Source of the DNA: an uncultured Flavobacteriales bacterium
GTDB taxonomy: Bacteria > Bacteroidota > Bacteroidia > Flavobacteriales > Crocinitomicaceae
Length of the DNA stretch: 9,693 nt
Assembly: GCA_946479125.1 (NCBI GenBank)
Contig: CAMLET010000083.1
Span: 1-9,693 of the forward strand
Direction of reading: 5' to 3'
Position 1 is the first letter of the stretch, and every line of letters begins with the position of its first letter. The position numbers were made by a program, and so were the translations under genes. The notes beneath the pieces are model-generated. The model was given only the letters and a program-made list of their open reading frames with translations. It ran no database searches and had not been told where the DNA came from. Of the stretch, positions 1 through 5,675 are shown piece after piece.

Positions 1-1308
1 ATTACTCTGCTTTGTGCGGGGCTGGGATTGTTTTTGTACATCCGCCCGATGCTATTTGCCAAAGATCCGCCACCACGTTTGCAAGACCGACTTCCGGAAG
101 CGGAGTTTGTTGGCCGACTTCAAATCTTTGATCTGGCAAGAGAAACCAATAGTCTGCTTTTTAAGCAGCACGTTCCATTTCGGGAATACATGACTGCTGA
201 TTTCCTTTTATCTCAGGCTAAAAACTACGGAATTGATGTACAGGATCCATTGTACTTCTTTGCAAATGGTGAAGACGAATATGGCGCTTTTGTTACGTTG
301 ACAGATAGTTCGAAACTAAGTCCAAGCTTTCAGCGAATTAGTCAGTACATGCAGGTAAAAGACACGGTGATTCACAAGTCGAAAGTCAAAAAGATTGAAG
401 AACTGGGACTTTACATTTACTATGATAAACATTACGCTTTTTTCTATAAAGGTCCAGCCCTGAAACAACGATTAGGAAGAGCAATTTATGCTAAATACGG
501 TGAAACCAGTACTACCTGGGAACGCTTCAATCGAATTGATCGCTTTAAGAACGAAACATTTGTGTTGTATAGCCAGCATGATGCTTTTAAGAAATATGGA
601 ATTGATTACGGTATGATGGCATTTACGTGCGATTCATCGAATATCATGCTGAAAACCTATTTCCATTCGAACTATGATCTGAAAATCAAACAGAAACCAA
701 AAGGTTCTGCCTTTGAAATCAACGGAAATCCGAAAACGGCAATTCACCTGCATCTTGATATTACAGAGTTTAGAAAAGACAAGAAACATCCGCTTTACAA
801 AACAATTTCAGACTACGCTAAAAAAGTGAGTTTCCCTACCGATGATTTCCTAACTGCATGGGATGGCGATCTAAGCTATTTACAAGGCGGTATTCAGATG
901 ATTGAGGAAGAATACATAGAAATGGGTATTGATGAAGAATTCAATGAGGTACAAGTGCGTAAAACGAAACAAGTGCCGGTAAAAGGATTCAGTGCAATGA
1001 TGTCTGTTAATGAATACGGTCAGCAGCTGGTAAGTAAACTCTTTGCAAAAGGAATTTTGAACAAACAGGGAAATAAGTACAGATTCCTGTTTTCACCACC
1101 CGTACGAATCAATATTCAACCAACGCAACTGAGCGCTTATACATCGAATGGTTCACCGAAAATTGCTGAGGAAACGGAGTCATACGTTTTGTTTAATTAC
1201 AAAGGAACTCCTGTAAAAGTGATTCTGAATCAATTAACCAAGCGCGACATTTACTCAACGGTTCAGATCGATGCCGGAAGCTTGATCAATGCATTAAAAA
1301 AGCGATAA
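1..1308 (+). CDS. Membrane-anchored extracytoplasmic protein of unknown function (5' end outside window)
   Basis: The frame is open from base 1 to the TAA at 1306-1308, so the gene starts before the window and about 435 residues are visible. The TTG at 28 is unlikely to be the real start, because the codons before it continue a hydrophobic stretch (ITLLCAGLGLFLYI) that looks like the end of an N-terminal membrane anchor or signal sequence. The rest is soluble, mixed alpha/beta in character and rich in Tyr, Phe and Lys, with no further membrane segment and no catalytic motif I recognise. A central segment with the words AWDGDLSYLQGG (about residue 285) recalls the large Bacteroidota extracytoplasmic families such as DUF4836 or DUF3352, but that resemblance is weak and from memory. 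It is the only plus-strand gene here and converges on the DUF1653 gene. The coding call is secure, the function unknown. Confidence 0.85.
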   Translation: MTLLCAGLGLFLYIRPMLFAKDPPPRLQDRLPEAEFVGRLQIFDLARETNSLLFKQHVPFREYMTADFLLSQAKNYGIDVQDPLYFFANGEDEYGAFVTLTDSSKLSPSFQRISQYMQVKDTVIHKSKVKKIEELGLYIYYDKHYAFFYKGPALKQRLGRAIYAKYGETSTTWERFNRIDRFKNETFVLYSQHDAFKKYGIDYGMMAFTCDSSNIMLKTYFHSNYDLKIKQKPKGSAFEINGNPKTAIHLHLDITEFRKDKKHPLYKTISDYAKKVSFPTDDFLTAWDGDLSYLQGGIQMIEEEYIEMGIDEEFNEVQVRKTKQVPVKGFSAMMSVNEYGQQLVSKLFAKGILNKQGNKYRFLFSPPVRINIQPTQLSAYTSNGSPKIAEETESYVLFNYKGTPVKVILNQLTKRDIYSTVQIDAGSLINALKKR

Positions 1309-1318
1309 TGTTAATCGC
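1296..1318 (-). terminator. Intrinsic terminator of the DUF1653 gene, inside the convergent gene's 3' end
   Basis: Read on the minus strand, GCGAT (1318-1314) pairs with ATCGC (1306-1302) around a 7-base loop and is followed at once by six T (1301-1296). The hairpin contains the stop codons of both convergent genes, and the T run is encoded by the Lys codons at the end of the plus-strand gene. The stem is only 5 bp, so strength is uncertain. No T run follows the stem on the plus strand, so it should act mainly on minus-strand transcripts. Confidence 0.55.
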
Positions 1319-1541
1319 GTAACTCAAAACGCGGAGTCAAATTTCCGTTTTGGTTTTCTACCTCATCAAACCACATATCAAGCGGACGAGCATAAACACT
1401 TCCAAAAAGCACGCTTTTATAAATTACCAATACTTCAGATGTTTCAGAATGCGTTGCCATTGAAATGACTTCGTACACACCACCTTTGTAATGATTGTAT
1501 TGTTTCCCGATTTCAGGATATCTCTCAAAACTCTTTCCCAT
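1311..1541 (-). CDS. DUF1653 family small protein
   Basis: This 76-residue protein matches the layout of the DUF1653 family almost end to end: a Gly-Lys-x-Tyr-x-His-Tyr-Lys-Gly-Gly core (residues 12-21), then YEVISMATHSET (23-34), a VIYKS strand, an ARPLDMWFDEV segment (51-61) and a C-terminal PRFE (70-73). The length is normal for the family, so it looks intact. The family is widespread in bacteria and has no established biochemical role; it folds as a small compact domain, and no signal peptide or membrane segment is present, so a cytoplasmic location is likely. The ATG at 1541 begins just before the conserved core, and the AT-rich sequence upstream has no Shine-Dalgarno match, as is common in Bacteroidota. 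It lies 155 bases after the aldehyde dehydrogenase gene, with terminator-like hairpins between them, so it is probably transcribed separately. Confidence 0.9.
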   Translation of the reverse strand: MGKSFERYPEIGKQYNHYKGGVYEVISMATHSETSEVLVIYKSVLFGSVYARPLDMWFDEVENQNGNLTPRFELRD

Positions 1542-1564
1542 AACAAACTATTAAAAATAACTCC

Positions 1565-1581
1565 CATCCGCCACGGGCGGA
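1565..1581. repeat. Short palindromic element, copy A (CATCCGCC-acg-GGCGGA)
   Basis: TCCGCC (1567-1572) pairs with GGCGGA (1576-1581) around a 3-base spacer. The 8 bases CATCCGCC at 1565-1572 are identical to the left arm of the perfect palindrome at 1670-1689, so the two are probably copies of one dispersed element with different centres. It is strikingly GC-rich against the surrounding AT-rich spacer. Confidence 0.6.
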
Positions 1582-1587
1582 CCAGAT

Positions 1588-1612
1588 AAAAAACGAGCCT
1601 ACCGGTCTCGTT
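1588..1612 (-). terminator. Intrinsic terminator downstream of the aldehyde dehydrogenase
   Basis: On the minus strand AACGAG (1612-1607) pairs with CTCGTT (1597-1592) around a 9-base loop, and the right arm runs into a TTTTTT tract (1593-1588). This is a classical rho-independent arrangement for transcripts coming from the aldehyde dehydrogenase, whose stop lies about 85 bases upstream. It would isolate the DUF1653 gene from that transcript. Confidence 0.65.
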
Positions 1613-1621
1613 CTAAATAAA

Positions 1622-1640
1622 GGGCGTCTGGTAAGCGCCC
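1622..1640 (-). terminator. Second terminator-like hairpin after the aldehyde dehydrogenase
   Basis: GGGCG and CGCCC (1622-1626 with 1636-1640) form a GC-rich stem, extended by one G-T pair, around a 7-base loop. On the minus strand it is followed by CTTTATTTA, a weak T-rich tail. It stands 9 bases before the stronger terminator at 1588-1612, so the two form a tandem stop region. Confidence 0.5.
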
Positions 1641-1669
1641 AATAAATCTGTGAATCAGTGGGAAAAGAG

Positions 1670-1689
1670 ACATCCGCCTAGGCGGATGT
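1670..1689. repeat. Perfect 20-bp palindrome, copy B (CATCCGCC-ta-GGCGGATG core)
   Basis: All ten base pairs match, from A1670/T1689 to the central T1679/A1680, with a CCTAGG centre. It begins 7 bases beyond the aldehyde dehydrogenase stop codon. On the minus strand it is followed by CTCTTTTCCC, so it could also act as a first, weak terminator. The arms match those of the element at 1565-1581. Perfect symmetry could instead mean a protein-binding site. Confidence 0.65.
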
Positions 1690-1696
1690 GAAAATC

Positions 1697-3139
1697 CTAG
1701 TATTTCACAAAAACGTTCTTAGGCTCTGTAAAGAAACGCAATGCTTCCCAACCACCTTCTCTTCCAACTCCTGATGCTTTTACACCTCCAAATGGAGTTC
1801 TCAAATCACGAACCAGCCATGAGTTTAACCAAATGATTCCCGCATGAACCTCGTCGGCCATTCGATGTGCTTTCTGAAGATTAGATGTCCAAATTGTAGC
1901 ACTCAAACCATAGTTTGTACTGTTCGCCATCATTAGTACTTCTTCTTCCGTTTTGAAAGGAGTTAACGTAACCACAGGACCAAAAATCTCTTCCTGGTTC
2001 GTTCTGCAATCGTAAGCCAACCCTTCAATTACTGTTGGCTCAATGTAAAAACCTTCGTTATATGGTGCATCAAGAATTACTCTGTTTCCACCTGTAAGAA
2101 CAGTTCCACCTTCTTCTTTCGCCAATTCAACATAGGAAAGTACTTTTTCCATATGCGGCTTAGAAACAACTGCTCCCATTTTTGCTTTCGGATCGGTAGG
2201 ATGAGAAACTGTCAATTGTTTTACTCTTTCAACAAAAGCCGTTTTGAACTTATCGTAAATACTTTCTTCAATGAAAATGCGCGATCCACACAAACAAATT
2301 TGTCCCTGATTAGCAAACGAAGAACGAATGGTTGTTTTGATCATTTCATCAAAATCACAATCAGCGAAAATGATATTTGGGTTTTTACCACCCAGTTCCA
2401 AAGACAATTTCTTGAACATTGGAGCAGCAGTTTGAGCAATATATTCTCCGGTTTTTGTTCCACCGGTAAACGAAATGGCTTTAATCTTCGGATGTTTAAC
2501 AATGGCATCACCAGCGTTTTGACCATTACCATGAACAATATTCAAAACACCATCTGGCATTCCGCTTTCTTTCACTACTTCACTCAATAAGTAAGCTGTA
2601 TAAGGAGTAATTTCAGAAGGCTTTGCGATAACGCAATTTCCACTAGCCAAAGCCGGAGCAATTTTCCATGAGAACAAGTACAAAGGTAAATTCCAAGGCG
2701 AAATACAACCCACAACACCAATTGGTTTGCGCGTAGTGTAATTTACTCCCTGACCTTCCATGTAATGTGATTCTGCAGCGAAATGCTCAATTGCTGTTGC
2801 GAAAAAATGAAAGTTAGAAACGGCACGAGGAATATCAACGTGTCCCGCCAAAGTCAATGGTTTTCCATTATCTCTTGATTCAGCTGCAACAAATTCATCC
2901 ATTCTCGCTTCAATACCAGAAGCAATGTTCTGAAGTATCTTCCCTCTTTCCTCACCAGTCATTTTAGACCAGATTGGAAATGCTTTCTCTGCAGCAACAA
3001 CAGCACGTTCAATATCTTCTGAAGTTGAGTCTGGAATTTGAGCATAAACTTTTCCGGTTGCTGGTTCAATGTTGTCTAAATATTGACCTTTAGCCGGATC
3101 AGAAAAAGAACCATCGATGAAGTTTTGTAAGCGAATCAT
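1697..3139 (-). CDS. NAD-dependent aldehyde dehydrogenase, 2-aminomuconate/2-hydroxymuconate semialdehyde dehydrogenase type
   Basis: This 480-residue cytoplasmic ALDH-superfamily enzyme should oxidise an aldehyde to its acid with NAD. Visible family residues are Asn150 in SPWN, Lys173 in IAKPSE, the FTGGTKTG nucleotide loop (224-231), the general base Glu248 in LELGGK, the catalytic Cys282 in GQICLC and Glu384 in EEIFGP. The sequence closely resembles human ALDH8A1 and bacterial AmnC/XylG-type enzymes from memory. Arg105 (DIPR) and Arg444 (WLVRD), which with Asn150 correspond to their reported substrate-binding residues, are kept. That favours a muconate semialdehyde from tryptophan/kynurenine or aromatic ring breakdown, but no pathway partner lies nearby, so the substrate is inferred. 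I chose the ATG at 3139: a TTG at 3160 gives seven extra residues but sits in the -7 promoter box. The gene appears monocistronic. Confidence 0.9.
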   Translation of the reverse strand: MIRLQNFIDGSFSDPAKGQYLDNIEPATGKVYAQIPDSTSEDIERAVVAAEKAFPIWSKMTGEERGKILQNIASGIEARMDEFVAAESRDNGKPLTLAGHVDIPRAVSNFHFFATAIEHFAAESHYMEGQGVNYTTRKPIGVVGCISPWNLPLYLFSWKIAPALASGNCVIAKPSEITPYTAYLLSEVVKESGMPDGVLNIVHGNGQNAGDAIVKHPKIKAISFTGGTKTGEYIAQTAAPMFKKLSLELGGKNPNIIFADCDFDEMIKTTIRSSFANQGQICLCGSRIFIEESIYDKFKTAFVERVKQLTVSHPTDPKAKMGAVVSKPHMEKVLSYVELAKEEGGTVLTGGNRVILDAPYNEGFYIEPTVIEGLAYDCRTNQEEIFGPVVTLTPFKTEEEVLMMANSTNYGLSATIWTSNLQKAHRMADEVHAGIIWLNSWLVRDLRTPFGGVKASGVGREGGWEALRFFTEPKNVFVKY

Positions 3140-3157
3140 ACTTTCGTTTTGAGACAG

Positions 3158-3188
3158 CAAAGATACTTAATTACAAAGACGTGTTAAA
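3158..3188 (-). promoter_or_regulatory. Bacteroidota-type promoter for the aldehyde dehydrogenase
   Basis: On the minus strand the box TATCTTTG (3165-3158) fits the -7 consensus TAnnTTTG exactly. A TTTA (3188-3185), close to the -33 TTTG, lies 19 bases upstream. The transcript would start a few bases further on, leaving a leader of roughly 15 bases before the ATG at 3139. The -33 element overlaps the outer arm of the inverted repeat at 3183-3247. Confidence 0.55.
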
Positions 3189-3247
3189 GGTTCCAAGCGC
3201 TCAAAAGTTTAAATGGTTCAAAATTGAACGCTTTGAACACCTTTGAT
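3183..3247. repeat. Long imperfect inverted repeat between the OmpA-like and aldehyde dehydrogenase genes
   Basis: Bases 3190-3204 pair with 3224-3238 at 13 of 15 positions (mismatches at 3194 and 3200). After a 2-base bulge, AAAGG-type pairing continues outward with 3241-3247. A smaller perfect alternative, GTTCAA/TTGAAC at 3216-3229, lies inside. It begins 11 bases after the OmpA-like stop codon, so it could mark that transcript's end, but no T run follows. It also overlaps the -33 region of the next gene. Confidence 0.5.
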
Positions 3248-3257
3248 CTATTAAACA

Positions 3258-4862
3258 TTAGTAAAAACGAAACTGCAATCCGGCACGAACACTGAAGATC
3301 TCACTTTGATTTTTATTCAAATAATCAAAGCCAACACCTGCCTGAATAAATGCGCGATCAAAACCAATTCCATTGGTTCGGTTCCAAAAGGAAATTCCAA
3401 GATGGAATTCGTTCAGAAAACTATTTTCATTTTCATGAAACAAACCAGTGAAGCTTGTTCCCACGTATGAGCTCAAAATTCGATGCTCTTCATTTACAAC
3501 AACCGGATTTGAACTTAAGCGATACTCCGGAAAAGTAGAATAAGCAAAAAAATGATAATCGGCCTGGATTGAACCCAAAACACGGTTTTTTGAGGTATAC
3601 CCCATATTCGCCTGAAGAAATAAATTGCCAAATGGAACCTGGAAGTAAGCTGAAACCGATCCTTCATCTCGCATTAAATGTCGATAAGAAAACTCCGCAC
3701 CTATTGAAAAATCAAATCCACTAAATCGCTCAAATAAACATGGACCTCGACGCAAAGTATCTACAGCATTCACTTCGTAATCAGGAATTGCGTTCTCACA
3801 GTAATATCTATAGCTGTAAACCTGGAAATCCTTAGTATTGAATAACTGCATAGGAATTTCTGCAAAGTAAAACGGCGCGGCTTTTCGACCGGATTTCGCT
3901 ATCCAATTGATAGGATAGTTCGTTAATGAATCCAAATAGTATGTTCGACCAAGTGAAATGTACTCTTTTGGGATCTTCATTTCTATTCGACGCGGCAAAA
4001 TGCGTTTCTTCACCAGCATGTTCTGCATCACAACTTGATTGGACATCAACTTCGTCCTCAAACCATAAGCACTGATCGGATCGGTTCCGCAAATTGTACA
4101 ATCTTGTCTGTTGTTGGTATCAATTGCCTGAAGAGTTACAATTCCATACTTTTCAAAATCTTTCGCTTTCAGTGAAGCAATATACCGCGGATGTTTCCAC
4201 CACCAGGCACCTGTGGTTTCACTTTCCCATTTCACCAATTTTGGATAACGATTTCTGGCAGTCAAAGAGAAATAACGCTTTGAAGCATCCAACTGGTGAA
4301 CTTCCATTTCCAGCTTTACGTATCGCGTATTTCCTTTCATGAAGTAAGAAATGTTCGCTTTCGACATTACTTCAAGCGCATCAACGTAACAGTTGGTATT
4401 GACAAAACCGTTGGATGGCCGTTCCTCTTCTTCAGCCGGTGGAACATATGCTTTTGTAAAAAACAGAACCACTTCTACCCTGCGGTGATTCTCCAGTTTC
4501 GTACTTTCATTATCGGATTCCTCGCCCATTGCATTCGTAAAAATGGGAACTGAGTCGTTGATTCCTATTTTGTATAAATAGTTCTTGACCGTCTTCACCC
4601 TGCGTTCAGAAAGTTTCTGATTCTTGTTTTTCTGACCTGTAGAATCGGCATATCCAACCAAAGCAATGCTATCTACAAACTTTAGGTCATGCGTAAACAC
4701 AAAATCACTCAACTCCGATTTGGAGCTGGCAAACAACTTATGTTCACCGTTGGAATAAAAAATACGTAATGTATCCTGGGAATAACTTGGCTGAGCACAA
4801 ACTATAAAAAAGAAAACTCCCCAAAACGACAGATTTTTCCATTGTTTGGGGAGTAATTTCAT
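3258..4862 (-). CDS. OmpA-domain envelope protein with reversed domain order and a C-terminal beta-barrel-like region
   Basis: This 534-residue protein starts with a signal peptide (basic MKLLPKQWK, then WGVFFFIVCA, probable cleavage near residue 28 after SYS), so it is exported. Residues 30-135 form an OmpA C-terminal-like peptidoglycan-binding domain: GYADSTG (70-76), NQKLSERR (81-88) and NHRRVEV (125-131) keep the usual Asn, Leu-Ser-x-Arg and Arg-Arg-Val-Glu positions. A glutamate/proline linker (about 141-150) follows. A middle region of about 230 residues has Trp-Trp-Trp (220-222), a Cys-x-x-Cys (255-258) and other cysteines, and I do not recognise it. Residues 384-534 alternate polar and hydrophobic residues and end in FRFY, as outer-membrane beta-barrels do. 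Canonical OmpA has the barrel first, so the order here is reversed. It probably links peptidoglycan to the outer membrane. It lies downstream of the two-component genes, separated by a hairpin. Confidence 0.82.
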   Translation of the reverse strand: MKLLPKQWKNLSFWGVFFFIVCAQPSYSQDTLRIFYSNGEHKLFASSKSELSDFVFTHDLKFVDSIALVGYADSTGQKNKNQKLSERRVKTVKNYLYKIGINDSVPIFTNAMGEESDNESTKLENHRRVEVVLFFTKAYVPPAEEEERPSNGFVNTNCYVDALEVMSKANISYFMKGNTRYVKLEMEVHQLDASKRYFSLTARNRYPKLVKWESETTGAWWWKHPRYIASLKAKDFEKYGIVTLQAIDTNNRQDCTICGTDPISAYGLRTKLMSNQVVMQNMLVKKRILPRRIEMKIPKEYISLGRTYYLDSLTNYPINWIAKSGRKAAPFYFAEIPMQLFNTKDFQVYSYRYYCENAIPDYEVNAVDTLRRGPCLFERFSGFDFSIGAEFSYRHLMRDEGSVSAYFQVPFGNLFLQANMGYTSKNRVLGSIQADYHFFAYSTFPEYRLSSNPVVVNEEHRILSSYVGTSFTGLFHENENSFLNEFHLGISFWNRTNGIGFDRAFIQAGVGFDYLNKNQSEIFSVRAGLQFRFY

Positions 4863-4912
4863 ATCAATTCTATTTTTAAGTCTCTTTCAATTCCTATACG
4901 GACTTAAAACGT

Positions 4913-4945
4913 AAAAGTTACCTCGACTCCGCTCGGTAACCTTTT
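4913..4945 (-). terminator. Hairpin between the response regulator and OmpA-like genes
   Basis: GTTACC (4917-4922) pairs with GGTAAC (4935-4940), and AAAA (4913-4916) pairs with TTTT (4942-4945) past a 1-base bulge. On the minus strand the stem leads into TTTTACGTTTTA, which is suitable for an intrinsic terminator of the kinase/regulator operon. The loop region TCGACTCCGCTCGG resembles a hairpin word I recall as a dispersed intergenic repeat in flavobacterial genomes. A competing stem, TCGGTA (4933-4938) with TACCGA (4947-4952), shares bases with it, so the two cannot form together. Confidence 0.5.
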
Positions 4946-4978
4946 CTACCGACAACTGAGTTCAACTAAGATGGAAGG

Positions 4979-5671
4979 CTAGTGTACAATCAGCTTAAAT
5001 CCTTTTCCATGAATGTTCAGGATTTCAATACGCTCGTCTTCTTTCAATAACTTTCTAAGTTTTGCAATGTAAACGTCCATTGAACGACCATTAAAGTAGT
5101 TGTCATCACCCCAAATTGCACGAAGCGCAGCCTGACGATCCAATACATCATTTCTGTTTTTACAAAGCAAATGCAAAAGCTGACCTTCTTTGGTTGTCAA
5201 TTTTTTATCTTCAGACTGCAGGTGAAGTACACGAGAAACCGGATCGTATTTGATATTACCAATTTCGTGCATTTCATCATCCTCACTTATTTCATCGCCA
5301 GAAGAACGTCTGAAAATAGCATTCATACGTGCCAAAAGCTCTTCCATTGCGAAAGGTTTTGTCAAATAATCATCTGCTCCAGCTTCAAAACCTTCCAGTT
5401 TATCTTCCTTCATGCTCTTTGCAGTTAAGAACAAAATCGGCACTTTAGGATCTACCAAACGCACCTCCTTTGCAAGTGTAATACCATCCATTTCAGGCAT
5501 CATCACATCGAAAATGCAAAAATCAAAATGACCATCGTTAAACTTCTCATAGGCGTGTTTACCGTTTCGTGCTAACTCAACTGTAAATCCTTTACTCTTT
5601 AGAAATTGCTGAAGCAATAACCCTAAGTTATCATCATCTTCAGCTAACAATATGGTTTTTTGTTTACTCAT
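4979..5671 (-). CDS. OmpR/PhoB-family response regulator (RprY-like)
   Basis: This 230-residue cytoplasmic regulator has an intact receiver domain (about 1-120): acidic pocket Glu11-Asp12-Asp13, phosphoacceptor Asp55 in IFDVMMPEMDG, Thr83 in FLTAK and Lys105 in DDYLTKPF. After a linker, residues 130-230 form a winged-helix DNA-binding domain, with the recognition part in GRSMDVYIAKLRKLL and the final wing hairpin HGKGFKL. Length and motifs are normal, so it should be a working phosphorylation-controlled transcription factor. It follows the kinase gene by 4 bases. AGGA two bases before the ATG is a weak ribosome site, and translational coupling is likely. The overall look is that of RprY and its Bacteroidota relatives; the regulon is not visible here, though the adjacent OmpA-like gene is a natural candidate target. 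Confidence 0.95.
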   Translation of the reverse strand: MSKQKTILLAEDDDNLGLLLQQFLKSKGFTVELARNGKHAYEKFNDGHFDFCIFDVMMPEMDGITLAKEVRLVDPKVPILFLTAKSMKEDKLEGFEAGADDYLTKPFAMEELLARMNAIFRRSSGDEISEDDEMHEIGNIKYDPVSRVLHLQSEDKKLTTKEGQLLHLLCKNRNDVLDRQAALRAIWGDDNYFNGRSMDVYIAKLRKLLKEDERIEILNIHGKGFKLIVH

Positions 5672-5675
5672 AATC

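Noticed and set aside
28..30. TTG as start of the first gene
   Set aside because: It would cut into a hydrophobic anchor that continues upstream in the same frame to base 1.
1542..1587. Promoter for the DUF1653 gene
   Set aside because: A TTTG lies just before the ATG, but the bases around it do not fit TAnnTTTG and no -33 element is seen, so I do not annotate it.
2153..2590. 145-codon open frame on the plus strand
   Set aside because: It lies wholly opposite the aldehyde dehydrogenase, whose motifs are unmistakable, and its translation is Cys/Phe/Asn-rich with no recognisable domain.
3922..4160. Cys-x-x-Cys in the OmpA-like protein as a zinc site or thioredoxin motif
   Set aside because: Only one such pair is present (residues 255-258) and no thioredoxin or zinc-ribbon context surrounds it; a disulfide is as likely.
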